From the NCBI RefSeq assembly GCF_037042905.1, contig NC_087249.1, positions 14,813,901 through 14,877,900 on the forward strand: a stretch of DNA of 64,000 nucleotides, given 5' to 3'. The stretch comes from Lytechinus pictus (Eukaryota > Echinodermata > Echinoidea > Temnopleuroida > Toxopneustidae). A program made the position numbers and the translations under genes. The first letter of the stretch is position 1. Each line of letters opens with the position of its first letter. Shown here one piece after another: positions 26,401-34,385 of the stretch. The notes beneath the pieces were generated by a model, which saw only the letters and a program-made list of their open reading frames with translations, was not told the origin of the DNA and made no database searches.

Positions 26401-27890
26401 GGACCTAGCACCAAACTCCTACCCATCCTGCGCACCTCCGCAGTATCCAGGAGGGCCTCTGAATGAAGAATCCAGCCTCCCAAGCGCACCTCCGCTACCG
26501 CAGTACGAATCTGGATCAGGGATGTTCACCGCACGGGATAGGACCGCATTGACACCTCTTCGGAACGCCCCTGAGCTGCCAGAGTTCCACAAGTCAGCCT
26601 CTGAGGGGAGAATCAACACTGCCTTCCTGCAAACTGGGTTCGATGTTGGAGGGAACCATCCCCGAGCCCCGCCGGTTGCCCCTAAACCGGCCTCACCAAG
26701 AACTAGTCGGTCCTCTCCTTCTACTCCTAATGGCAACCCACTGGTCCTTCCTGGAGATCCTACAGCAGTCAGACTCAAGCCCAACAGACCTGCTCCTAAA
26801 ATGTCAAAAGGCAAAAAGCAAGGCTCGTCCCCTTCTCCCGAGTTACCTCCACCTAAAGTTTCACCTGGCCGTCACATCTTTCAGGAAGGTGGGGAAGGTA
26901 TGAAGTCTATTTTGAAAATATGGCCCGTATTCTTAACTCTGGTTTAATATAAACTCTGGTCTGAAGTTGTGCTTAAATTATGGACAGCCAATTGTGACAG
27001 GTATCTCTAAAAGTTGAATTTGTCAGCTCTTTTGACACTAAATTCATTTGTTACTGACTAAGAATACTTACTGAACTACATGTAGTTCTCTTCTTCACTG
27101 AAACATGACAAAAGAACAAAGTAAAGATAGGAAACATACAATATAAACAAAATTTTGACATAATGTTAGGGTAGAGTTAGACCGTGGTCTAAGTTAAACC
27201 TGACTTCAGAAAACTGGCCTTTCTGTATAATTGACTTTTTGCAGACATTTTGCAAACAATCAGATATGTTTTTTTTTTCATTTGGGATAGAGATTTCATG
27301 TCACCATCTGAAATATTTGACTTTGGGATTGAGATTGGGCATCAGATGTTCCCCATATACTTGGATTACGGAGGGGGGGGGGGGGGGGGGGCGGGCGTAG
27401 TGGGGTGGTCGTGGTCTAGCTTTCCAGACTAATGGCATGTTTTCCTTCAGCAGTAATTTTACCCTCATTATGGAGGCATAAATTTGGAATGAGCAGTTGA
27501 GAATTCATCGAGCTTTTCTTTATTTGTGCCACCAATATGGGCCTGTAGCCGCTTTTGCCATGCTTTGAATCATCTGGGGAAAAAAACGCTATAAATGAGT
27601 TGCTCTGAATCTTATGATTTGTTTTTTTAAAGTGAAATTATGAAATTAATTCTCTATATTTTTTTTGCAATATTCATTCTGCAGACTGTGCTCATGCTTA
27701 TGCAGAGTGCATCTTTTCATCATCTGATCAAGAAGATGGTGGCAGAGGAAGGGGCGGTGGAAGAGGAGGAGGAGAAGGAAAGGTGGAGGAGTACGACGAT
27801 GATGTCGAGGATCAAGACCCTGACACATACACCTATGTTCCCATCTATGCCTACTCCATGCCAAATCTCCAAGTTAATGGGAGCAGTTGA
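8080..27890 (+). CDS. ARRDC1: Alpha-arrestin, ARRDC1-like (8 coding exons, complete)
   Basis: Joining 8080-8229, 14919-15018, 21424-21487, 23077-23227, 24445-24541, 24713-24969, 26183-26897 and 27685-27890 gives 1740 nt, 579 residues plus a TGA stop. Every intron is GT-AG and phases agree. Residues 1-155 form the arrestin N domain (GVIKGFSILF start; LPTGQSRLPFSFLLPEGLP; RIRYWLEA), and about 156-295 the arrestin C domain. The tail is proline-rich, with a PPQY motif at 358-361 and PSAP at 373-376, then a Gly/Arg-rich stretch and an acidic, Tyr-rich end. In vertebrates, alpha-arrestins are adaptors between membrane cargo and NEDD4-family ligases through PPxY. ARRDC1 also binds TSG101 through PSAP and drives budding of plasma-membrane vesicles. 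Having both motifs favours ARRDC1 over ARRDC2/3/4; orthology is inferred. It is longer than human ARRDC1 because of the tail. Large introns 1 and 2 (6.7 and 6.4 kb) are full of repeats. Confidence 0.9.
9325..9870 (+). repeat. Two diverged tandem copies of an intronic repeat
   Basis: About 230 bp at 9325 and at 9640 share phrases in the same order: GAxATC..AACA, AAGTGT.TGTTT, ATGTxTGCCAAAxG, CTGGAAGAAA.TGTGT. Copies are degenerate; no terminal structure was identified. Lies in arrestin intron 1. Confidence 0.45.
10268..11351. mobile_element. Non-autonomous DNA transposon, about 1.08 kb
   Basis: The ends are inverted repeats beginning CAGTCAGACCGCAGGTCCC on the left and CAGTCAGACGGCAGGTCCC (reverse strand) on the right, with weaker similarity inward. 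No coding capacity. No clear target duplication, so the superfamily is undecided; the CAG start would suit hAT. Contains the nested element at 10665-10958. Lies in arrestin intron 1. Confidence 0.7.
10665..10958. mobile_element. Nested MITE with TTAA target duplication
   Basis: Perfect 21-bp terminal inverted repeats starting TCGGGTCAAGATCACAC, flanked on both sides by TTAA (10665-10668, 10955-10958). TTAA duplication points to the piggyBac or Kolobok type. No ORF. It inserted into the element at 10268-11351 and is therefore younger. Confidence 0.85.
11352..12089. other. Intron 1 sequence without recognised feature
   Basis: AT-rich intronic DNA; nothing recognised. Confidence 0.4.
12090..12203 (+). 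mobile_element. SINE 3' end
   Basis: Ends GGCGCTATATAAATGCC followed by TATTATTATT, the same tail as the full SINE at 32071-32407. The tRNA-like head is missing, so this is a 5'-truncated copy. Confidence 0.6.
12381..13425 (-). pseudogene. LINE remnant: C-terminal part of reverse-transcriptase polyprotein
   Basis: Minus-strand reading frames, in order: 13422-13003 (TQARKALYCMLVKAKKF, LPVLLYSCKIWGYE, CMVYGETGRG, KCRMIGFWLRLVKGKESK), then 12983-12801 (WISHTAKVRLFDMV, CTNYRIFKDT) and 12671-12381 (HMAKLFNSANACQLKKLAKF). These match the thumb and C-terminal region of non-LTR retrotransposon polyproteins. Stops and frameshifts separate the pieces and the catalytic domain is absent. It is dead, and lies antisense in arrestin intron 1. 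Confidence 0.8.
13696..14005. mobile_element. hAT-type MITE, 310 bp, with 8-bp duplication
   Basis: Ends CAGTGGTGTACGCAGGGG / CAATGGCGTACACAGGAAT (reverse strand), flanked by exact 8-bp TGAGGGTC repeats at 13688-13695 and 14006-14013. The 8-bp duplication and CAG start fit hAT. The interior has three near-repeats of TTTTTTTTGCTTGTCA and GAAGACC. No ORF. Confidence 0.88.
14014..14918. other. Distal intron 1, nothing recognised
   Basis: AT-rich intronic sequence up to the exon 2 acceptor. No repeat or ORF that I recognise. Confidence 0.4.
14919..15018 (+). CDS. ARRDC1: Arrestin gene coding exon 2
   Basis: 100 nt, residues 51-83 plus one base of codon 84. Acceptor CTGCAG, donor CAG|GTAAAT. It encodes the variable loop and the strand ending NEYLNTKLNLT. 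Exon 1 joins in phase 0; a further small skipped exon in the 6.7-kb intron cannot be excluded but is not needed. Confidence 0.85.
15535..15882 (+). repeat. Tandem GCGATAAC / GGTCAAAGGTCA repeat
   Basis: Two units of about 135 bp, each starting near CCTTGTxAACGCGATAAC, passing through GGCTCATATAAT and ending in AGGTCAAAGGTCA-type words, then a tail GCGTATTATATGCTCGCC. A perfect AGGTCAAAGGTCA sits at 15617-15629. Lies in arrestin intron 2. Confidence 0.6.
15887..16489. mobile_element. Long-TIR MITE (AAGTCCACC family), TTAA duplication
   Basis: Inverted arms of about 120 bp (from AGGACAAGTCCACCCC at the left and AGGTCAAGTCCACCTC at the right, reverse strand) enclose a short centre. TTAA flanks both ends (15883-15886, 16490-16493). 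Other copies or fragments of this family lie at 33678, 49480, 50640, 53040 and 58027. No coding capacity. Confidence 0.85.
16552..16570 (+). repeat. Poly(G), 19 bp
   Basis: Uninterrupted G run in intron 2. Confidence 0.85.
16571..17699. other. Intron 2 sequence, short GGAT/GA tract
   Basis: A short GGAT plus GAGA microsatellite lies around 16908-16945. Otherwise nothing recognised. Confidence 0.4.
17700..18945 (+). repeat. Degenerate GA-rich minisatellite with an inserted repeat
   Basis: Loosely repeated GACAGAGAAGGCAGGGGCAGAA, GGGACAGAGAGACA and AGATACTGACTGAGACAG phrases, effective unit roughly 100 bp, interrupted at about 17960-18195 by an unrelated repeat rich in GTGGCCCGA. The C/T-rich complement keeps frames open and produces long Ser/Leu/Cys-rich ORFs that are not genes. 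Lies in arrestin intron 2. Confidence 0.75.
18946..21423. other. Intron 2 remainder
   Basis: No gene. Includes a 12-bp-periodic TTGAATTTGAGT tract at about 20404-20500 and an 11-bp G run near 20508. Nothing else recognised before exon 3. Confidence 0.4.
21424..21487 (+). CDS. ARRDC1: Arrestin gene coding exon 3
   Basis: Only 64 nt, residues 84-104 plus two bases. It holds the family signature LPTGQSRLPFSFLLPE. Acceptor CTAACAG, donor AGG|GTAATA. Confidence 0.88.
21885..21985 (+). repeat. ATT/ATC/AGT trinucleotide microsatellite
   Basis: Imperfect runs of ATCATC, ATTATT, AGTAGT and TATCATT in intron 3. The Ile-rich ORFs on both strands are artefacts of it. Confidence 0.75.
22727..22969. mobile_element. 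MITE with CACTGCAAAAACT ends, 243 bp
   Basis: Inverted ends CACTGCAAAAACT plus a second inverted block GGTGTTGATTTAACACCAG, flanked by TA on both sides. TA duplication suggests a Tc1/mariner-like mobiliser. The interior carries several GGTGTT/AACACC words in alternating orientation. Lies in arrestin intron 3. Confidence 0.8.
23077..23227 (+). CDS. ARRDC1: Arrestin gene coding exon 4
   Basis: 151 nt, residues 105-155, including GLPTSFES and RIRYWLEA, the end of the N-terminal arrestin sheet. Acceptor TTTGCAG, donor TTG|GTAGGC. Confidence 0.9.
23329..23452 (+). repeat. (AAAT)n microsatellite
   Basis: Imperfect AATG/AATA repeats becoming a pure AAAT run. The minus-strand Tyr/Leu/Phe/Ile-rich ORFs here are artefacts. 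Confidence 0.9.
23975..24270 (+). mobile_element. tRNA-derived SINE
   Basis: The head resembles a tRNA: an A-box-like GCCCAATGGATTAGTC and a B-box-like GAGTTCAAATCCCAGCC 35-50 bp downstream. A body follows containing CCAGGGGAGGTGAATGGGTACCC, shared in part with the SINE at 32071, and the tail is ATTATTATTATT. Not a functional tRNA because the cloverleaf cannot be completed. Lies in arrestin intron 4. Confidence 0.75.
24445..24541 (+). CDS. ARRDC1: Arrestin gene coding exon 5
   Basis: 97 nt, residues 156-187. Begins the C-terminal arrestin domain (ATVTLNRKGYCAGE across the next junction). Acceptor CTCTGCAG, donor CTG|GTAAGA; followed by the shortest intron, 171 bp. Confidence 0.9.
24713..24969 (+). 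CDS. ARRDC1: Arrestin gene coding exon 6
   Basis: 257 nt, residues 188-273. The core of the C-terminal arrestin sheet, with QINLELVN and the family-typical ending IPSxxxS..I..VGYVLQ-like stretch (VPSIAPSINSC, VGYVLQ). Acceptor CTACAG, donor CAG|GTTAGT. Confidence 0.92.
25085..25265 (+). pseudogene. LINE C-terminal fragment
   Basis: One frame reads LWNSLPLEVRKIPSEFK, the terminal motif of many non-LTR polyproteins (LWNSLPLEIR...FK). It has an internal stop and no other domain. Lies in arrestin intron 6. Confidence 0.6.
26183..26897 (+). CDS. ARRDC1: Arrestin gene coding exon 7 (proline-rich tail)
   Basis: 715 nt, residues 274-511. The first part closes the arrestin fold (FTVSIPGTKEKVIFDCPI, then VGTIPF). 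The remainder is a disordered proline-rich tail with PPQY encoded at 26435-26446 and PSAP at 26480-26491, the latter running directly into PPLPQY. Donor AAG|GTATGA. Reading through the donor meets a stop at 26945, so splicing is needed to reach exon 8. Confidence 0.9.
27685..27890 (+). CDS. ARRDC1: Arrestin gene terminal coding exon 8
   Basis: 206 nt to TGA, residues 512-579. It encodes a Gly/Arg-rich run (GGRGRGGGRGGG), an acidic patch (EEYDDDVEDQD) and a closing stretch with four tyrosines (YTYVPIYAY). No PPxY occurs here. The 3'UTR runs straight into a tRNA-like SINE at 27945. Confidence 0.85.
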
Positions 27891-27944
27891 TGTGAAGTCA
27901 CTCCACCAAAGAGGGCAGCTCCCGCATGGGACATCGAACATTAT

Positions 27945-28100
27945 CAGGCATGGTTGCTCGGTGGTTAGAGCGCCTGCCATATGAACAGAAGGTCATGGGA
28001 TCAAATCCCGGCCGAGTCATACCAAAGACTTCAGACGATGTGAGCTTCTGCCCTCTAATAAAACTTGGGGACATGGATCTCGATTTAGGACACCCCATTG
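27945..28100 (+). mobile_element. tRNA-derived SINE head in arrestin 3'UTR
   Basis: A-box-like TCGGTGGTTAGAGCGCCTG and B-box-like GGGATCAAATCCCGGCC at tRNA spacing, starting 55 bp after the arrestin stop. An AATAAA at 28057-28062 falls inside the insert and could serve as the gene's poly(A) signal (inference). Confidence 0.7.
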
Positions 28101-28109
28101 CAGCAGCCA

Positions 28110-28228
28110 GGCCTATGCTTTTTCTTTCTTCCCAAGAACCTGCAAGGACTGGAACAACCTCCAACAGGATCCAGCCCATTACCCCTCGGTTGATGCCTTT
28201 AAGGCCTTCTTGAGTGGGATGCAGAATT
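28110..28228 (+). pseudogene. LINE terminal coding fragment following the SINE head
   Basis: One frame reads SFFPRTCKDWNNLQQD, then SVDAFKAFLSGMQN and a TAA stop. This is the usual ending of a non-LTR retrotransposon polyprotein (SFFPRTIxxWNxLP ... FKxxL). Directly after a tRNA-like head it may be the LINE-derived tail of a composite SINE, or an independent LINE scrap. Confidence 0.6.
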
Positions 28229-28617
28229 AAACATTACTTTCACATCACCTGCACTACAAGAATAAGAGCTTTTTTTATGAAATAACAGTATGCGAAAAGT
28301 TCCACACATGCACACACCAGCAGTGCATTCATCTTCATCATCTTGAAGCAGCACTTTCTCTGGAAGAAGAAGAATCAGCTGCTCTGCATATCACAATAGC
28401 GAGTGTTTAGTAATATTCCACTTTTAATGCAGGGTCTAGGTATCTTGTCAATAGCCTGTGCTGCTTCTTTTAACAGGAATCCAGCTATGAAATGCTTAGT
28501 CTTTTCATTGTAGTTTTCCTGCAATTCCCGTTGTTTTGTCTATTGATAAATGTGAGAAATGATGAACGGCCACTTGCCGGATTACTTTGACTTTTGACCA
28601 GGTACCTCATCACACCA

Positions 28618-28890
28618 GGGCCCCATCTTACAAAGAGTTACGATTGATCCAATCTGTCATAATTTTATGGAAATCCATTAGTGTCATAATTTTTTCTACA
28701 GGAAATTTGCACAATGTCCTTTGTAAACAAAGAGAAGCACAGTGAATTTTCAAGGAAACAATGAATGCTTGAATATACATCATAGTTAGAAAATATTTTG
28801 AACAAACATGCAAAATAGATGGTGACCTTGCTGGCCGTCCATAGTTGAGATTGATCGGATCAACCGCAATTTTTTGTAAGACGGGGCCCA
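28618..28890. mobile_element. MITE with GGGCCCC ends
   Basis: Left end GGGCCCCATCTTACAAAGAGTT and right end GGGCCCCGTCTTACAAAAAATT (reverse strand), with GATTGATC-type words inside. 273 bp, no ORF, target duplication unclear. A related palindrome sits near 29665-29692. Confidence 0.7.
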
Positions 28891-29193
28891 GAACAACATC
28901 TCTAAGCAATTCATAGATGTATCAATATCTATGAATGCAGGGTTATAATTCAAATAGGGTCTGATTGAAGACTAGCAAACAGGAAGAGACAGGCGCAAAT
29001 ATTCACTACTGAATGATTCGTGCCGTATAAGCTAAAACAACAACAGCAACAAAAAGTGTGTATACCAGCAATAAATCCTGATGCCACTTGTCTGCCTAAT
29101 TGAGGGTTTCTAATATCATTATTAGTGTCATTGTTAACCATGAACTTAATACCCTTTTCAGAGAATTATGTGTTTTAAAAAAGGGTGTGTCCA

Positions 29194-29365
29194 GGGTGCC
29201 GTTTCATAAAGCTGTTCGTAAGTTAAGAGCGACTTTAAGAACGACTGGTGAACCTTTGTTACGCGCTAAACCTTTGCCAATGGTGTATAGCATTTACCAA
29301 AAGAAAGGATCACCAGTCGTTCTTTAAGTCACTCTTATCTTACGAACAGCTTAATGAAACACCCA
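29194..29365. mobile_element. Foldback MITE, 172 bp
   Basis: Arms of about 60 bp are near-perfect inverted repeats (TTTCATAAAGCTGTTCGTAAG at the left; TTTCATTAAGCTGTTCGTAAG at the right, reverse strand) around a 50-bp centre. Predicted to fold into one long hairpin. Confidence 0.8.
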
Positions 29366-30798
29366 CCAGGGCACTGCAACACGAAGCATCATAATTGTTT
29401 GCATTGATCATTGTGTGCAATCAGTTGTATGAATCAACTCTACGATCAATGACTACGCTTTGTGTAACATGCTTCTGATGTATGTACTGCAGGTTAACAG
29501 GGAATGTGATAACAAGTTACATCTGAAAACGGATCTTGTATGTGTGGGTTCTTTGCTTGTAGAGGAAATTAGTAGGCTATGTTCATTTGCGGATTAATTG
29601 ATAACAAATTTTGTCTTGAACTTCTTGTTTCAAAATGTAGATCAGGATCCAGTCTTACAAATTGTTGTGATTGATCTGATCAATCACAACTGTAGACAGC
29701 CAGCAACAGTTGCAAGTGTAGAGCATAAGATCTGGCACCTGCATATGATCAAAAACCCATCTATACTAAAATAATCTATATTTTAAGATTTAACAATATT
29801 TGTGAATGATTCAAATTATGTATATTCAATAGAGAACCCATCTTTATTTTTTAAATGCTATATTAAAAAATTGATAAAGATTTAAGCTATTCTGGATTTT
29901 TAAAAAATATGTACATCGCGGCCTCATCTATATTATCTTTTAAAGTCATCTATAAAAAGTCTTTATTCAAGATTTGAGCTATTTTTTAATGATTCAAGGT
30001 ATGTATTGTATCTTTAGTCAAGAACCTTTCTGTATTTTCTTGAAATGAAAACAAAAAATTAAGATTTAGTTATTCTAGAACAATGAGAGTATGTATGTTG
30101 TGGCATATTTATGGTGAATTTCTGTTGCTGAGAATCTCTTATGTGACTGATGTATCAATTCTAATGTAATTATTTTGATGGCAACTCAATTACTTAATGT
30201 GCTGTGTATAGGTAAAAATATGTGCAAATTATAATCAAAAGTCAATATAGTGTGTTATATCAGTACTAACATTGTAGACAAATATTTTGTATTTTTTCTT
30301 AAAAGTTATGTATAATTTTTGAATTTGAGTTTAAATGTATATGCACTTGCCTGTATCATGACACCTTCAAATTCCGTGACATTTGCTCTGGCGACAATTG
30401 CTCTGATGGAAAATCTGCACATTAAGAAAAACATAAAATCTAAAAACCTCAAAAACTAAATAAACCCTAATGCTTATCTTCACATTTTTCTGAACCAAAA
30501 GCTCTATTACAATCCTAACTCTAACCCTATGCCCTCTGAGTTATTAAGACTGGAGCAAATGTCTCAGGAGCAAATGTCTCAGGAGCAAATGTTGTGTCAC
30601 CGGTTTAAGAATTAGGCCATGTGGGATAAAGCCAAACAGACAGTAAATCAAGTGCCAATTTTCCTTTACCATTATTGAAACAAAAATCATTACCAGTAAG
30701 GGGATATATTTTTCACAGGAGTGACCACAATCACCATTAAAAAAAGGGGGAACAAAATCTAAAATTAGGTGAGAATCCTGGTTAGCGAACCACCTTGT
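29366..30798. other. Intergenic, nothing recognised
   Basis: Very AT-rich. Short triplicated AGGAGCAAATGTCTC words occur near 30553-30590. No gene. Confidence 0.4.
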
Positions 30799-31740
30799 TT
30801 TTTGTCTCACCTGCATAGCAGAGTGAGACTATAGGCGCCGCTTTTCCGACGGCGGCGGCGGCGGCGGCGTCAACACCAAATCTTAACCTGAGGTTAAGTT
30901 TTTGAAATGACAGCATAACTTAGATAGTATATGGACCTAGTTCATGAAACTTGGCCATAAGGTTAATCAAGTATTACTGAACATCCTGCCTGAGTTTCAT
31001 GTCACATGACCAAGGTCAAAGGTCATTTAGGGTCAATGAACTTAGACCATGTTGGGGGAATCAACATCAAAATCTTAACCTAAGGTTAAGTTTTTGAAAT
31101 GTCATCATAACTTAGAAAATATATGGACCTAGTCCATGAAACTTATACATAAGGTTAATCAAGTATCACTGAACATCCTGCATGTGTTTCACATCACATG
31201 ACCAAGGTCAAAGGTCATTTAGGGTCAATGAACTTTGGCCGAATTGGGGGTATCTGTTGAATTACCATCATAACTTTGATAGTTTATGGATCTGATTCAT
31301 GAAACTTGGACATAATAGTAATCAAGTATTACTGAACATCCTGTGCAAGTTTCAGGTCACATGATCAAGGTCAAAGGTCATTTAGGGTCAATGAACTTTG
31401 GCCAAATTGGGGGATTTGTTGAATTACAGCCATAAATTTGAAAGTGTGTTGGTCTAGTTCATAAAACTTGGACATAATAGTAATCAAGTATCACTGAACA
31501 TCCTGTGCGAGTTTCAGGTCACATGATCAAGGTCAAAGGTCATGTAAGGTCAAAGAACTTTGGCCACGTTGGGGGTATTTGTTGAATTGCCATCATATCT
31601 CTATAAGTGTATTGGTCTAGTTCATAAAACATGGAAATAAGAGTAACCAAGTATCACTGAACATCTTGTGCGAGTTATAGTAGTTTTCAAAATCAGCACT
31701 GCTGCTAATATTGAATCGCGTGATGCAGGTGAGACGGCCA
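30799..31740 (+). repeat. GGTCAAAGGTCA repeat, copy 1 (tandem units of about 180 bp)
   Basis: Starts TCACCTGCATAGCAGAGTGAGAC followed by a GGC-rich block, then five tandem units (ATGAAACTTGGxCATAAG, TCACTGAACATCCTG, CACATGACCAAGG, AGGTCAAAGGTCA, TTTAGGGTCAATGAAC), and ends GCAGGTGAGACGG. The two ends are inverted to each other (TCACCTGCAT / ATGCAGGTGA). Perfect AGGTCAAAGGTCA occurs at 31013, 31205, 31368 and 31530. Two other copies lie in the window. Confidence 0.85.
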
Positions 31741-32070
31741 GAGGCATTCCACTTGTTTATATGATGGTCCACTCTTGCATGTATGTAGTTGTATTCAAGC
31801 TGAATTTAGGATATTGGTGTATACGTATACTATATCAACTTTTTTGATGTTGACAACCACATGTTATTGTAATTACGTTGGGCATTTTTTACCCAAACTC
31901 TAAGATGATGCCAGTCTTTAGACTGAAGAGGATATTGAAAGAGATTTATTCAAATTCAGAAAAAAATGTTAAACAATTAATATAGGGAAAATTTGGTACA
32001 TGTATATTCTAAACCATACTGTACACAAATGGGACATTTTATAATGCCATTCTCTCATTTTCCTATAGAA

Positions 32071-32407
32071 GTGTCGTGGTGTAGCGGCTATGACTCTTGC
32101 CTTGCAATCAGAGGGTCGTGTAATCGAATCCCACCGCGGCCTAGCTTTCTTTGGCATGGCGTGAATCCACAACTTGCCACTCTCCACCCAGGTGTTAAAT
32201 GGGTACCCATCAGGATGCGAAAGCCTATGTACTATGCCTAGCAATTGAGTCTTGGAACTCTTGTTGGAATGCTCCCCAGGGAGTGGAGAAAGGCATACAT
32301 TGTATGCGGGCATGTCAGGATCCGATGACGGAGGTAATAATAATTGCAATGTAAAGCACTTAGAAACAAAGTGTAATAAGCGCTATATAAATGTAACTAT
32401 TATTATT
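32071..32407 (+). mobile_element. tRNA-derived SINE, full length
   Basis: A-box-like TGGTGTAGCGGCTATGAC, B-box-like GTGTAATCGAATCCCACC, body with GGTGTTAAATGGGTACCCATCAGG, and tail AAGCGCTATATAAATG plus TATTATTATT. About 337 bp, polymerase III type. The best-preserved SINE in the window. Confidence 0.82.
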
Positions 32408-32775
32408 TAATAATTATTTTGTTCATTAGGAGCACAGACTTACATGTAGGATGTCCATTCATCATGATTCTTTCGTTGGTCAAATGAGAAACTAATTCAT
32501 AATGTATAATCACTATCCTGACTCATGAAGAAACAAGTGGGGCAGCATTGTAAGACACTATCAAATTGACTCTGTGCATCAAATGTTTATAAGTAAATAC
32601 TCCACATTATTGCAATTCCATGAAATAATCAATGCTATCTTTGTTTTTTATGTCTGACCCAATAGATTTTTCCCTTTGTAACTCTTTTTCGCCCCAAACC
32701 ATTTATAATTCAAGAGCATTACAACTTTTCATATGAACTAGAAAACAGAAACAAATAATTTTAGGAAGGTTCCAG

Positions 32776-32991
32776 CAGTGGCAGATCCAGGAAGGGGCAC
32801 TTCTGCCCATACCCCCTCTTTTGAGAGCCACATTTTTTGTTTAAAATAAGAATATGTCGTGCATACCTTATTTTTGCTTGCCAAATTTTTTGGGCAACAA
32901 AGGTAGCTCCATTTGTAGTGAAAACACCTTTGTTTTTTGTTTTTTGCTTGTCAATTTTTTTTCTGTACAAAAACTCCTGGATCCGCCCCTG
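32776..32991. mobile_element. hAT-type MITE, 216 bp, with 8-bp duplication
   Basis: Ends CAGTGGCAGATCCAGG / CAGGGGCGGATCCAGG (reverse strand), flanked by exact 8-bp GGTTCCAG at 32768-32775 and 32992-32999. Contains TTTTTGCTTGTCAATTTTTT, also present in the MITE at 13696. Confidence 0.88.
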
Positions 32992-33677
32992 GGTTCCAGA
33001 TATAGGGGTTGGACATACATACCTTGAACAATTGGCCATGAGTATTTTTAAGGTTCATGATACTCATTTTGATGTGCAGTATAATATAACTAAGTCATAT
33101 TTTGCTTCAACTCTTGGGCAATAAGGTAAACAAGTGCAATTCATACAAATATATTATAGTTTTCATATAGAGCACATCATTTCTGATGAAAATATCTTTT
33201 TTATAAATAATGATGTTCATCATGGGCGAATGTGTCATCATGAGTTGAATTCCCGGAGAATTTCTGTTAACATATAAAAAGGATCATAATTTGACTATAC
33301 ATGTATATAAACTTTATTTTAAGCAGCAACTGCATTCCTTATATGCATATCATGCAAACTTCTACAATTTTTCAATTTTCATACTTCTAAACATACAAAA
33401 AGCTGCATTTGTAAGTGCTTTCTACAAAGTTGCATGGTGGCTGTTATACATTATTTTTCAAATGACAAGTTTAATCTATATTATATTTGTAGTTATATTT
33501 TATATATTTCAATCCTTACCTTTAACAAGTCATTTTATATAGTTGGAGGCAAGGCCTGATGCAAAGTCTTACTAAGGGATTTTACTATGTATATTTTGTT
33601 ATGACTGTGTACAGTGAAGTGAATATTCAAATATATCTTTACTGATTCATATAATCTCTTTATCATCTAGTCTTTAT

Positions 33678-34090
33678 TTAAACGGGAAGTCCGCCCCAAC
33701 AAAAAGCTGATCTGTATCAAAGAGAGAGAGAGAAAATAATTTAATCAAAATCAGATTAAAAATAAGAATATTATGCTTTATTTTGCTCAAACCAATATAC
33801 CCAAAACAGTAATATCCAAATGAGACAGGCACTTGCTGTCATCTACTCACTATTTTTTTTCGCATGTTATTGAAACGCGGAGTGTTAGAACAATGGAATT
33901 TTTCCATGTTCAGGGAGAAATCAAAATTCTTTTGAATTATAAAGGAGATATGATTAACATATTATTTCATTTGATAAAATACAATAGAAGTAGTGAGTGT
34001 CTTCATCAGTTCTCTCATCTGCATACCAATTTAAAACTGCGTGTTGAAACTTCAGACTTTAGTGAGGACTATCTCATTTGTATTATTATT
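33678..34090 (+). mobile_element. AAGTCCACC-family MITE, right end lost
   Basis: The left end (GGGAAGTCCGCCCCAAC) and interior words (TCATCTACTCACTATTT, ACAATAGAAGTAGTGAGTG) match the copy at 15887. The right terminal repeat is missing; GGCGGATTGGG-type sequence follows at about 34115. Confidence 0.65.
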
Positions 34091-34385
34091 TTTAGGGGGA
34101 GAAAGTCAGCTTTTAGTGGCGGATTGGGAAAAAAAGTGGATGAAATTTTTTCCGCGCCCCTAAATTTTATGCTTCTGCCGCCAATGCTTAAATTAATGTC
34201 TAAATCTTAAAAAAAAAGGTTCAATTCGCGCTCGCAATAATTGCTTATTGAGAAAAATACCTTGTTTTTTAAAGTAAAAATGAGCTTAAATTATCCCGTT
34301 TAGAACAAAAAATCAGCTTGAACTTTTCGCTATACCCATCCTGTTAAAGAAACATAAAACAGAAAATGCTTAGAATGTCCCATTT

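Noticed and set aside
26419-26814. 131-codon minus-strand frame
   Set aside because: Antisense shadow of arrestin exon 7, whose + frame is conserved and correctly spliced.
8080-27890. Visual or beta-arrestin identity
   Set aside because: The protein has the alpha-arrestin layout with PPxY/PSAP tail motifs and lacks recognisable beta-arrestin polar-core and clathrin-box features.
32071-32150. Functional tRNA gene
   Set aside because: A and B boxes are tRNA-like, but no complete acceptor stem or cloverleaf can be formed and a SINE body and tail follow.
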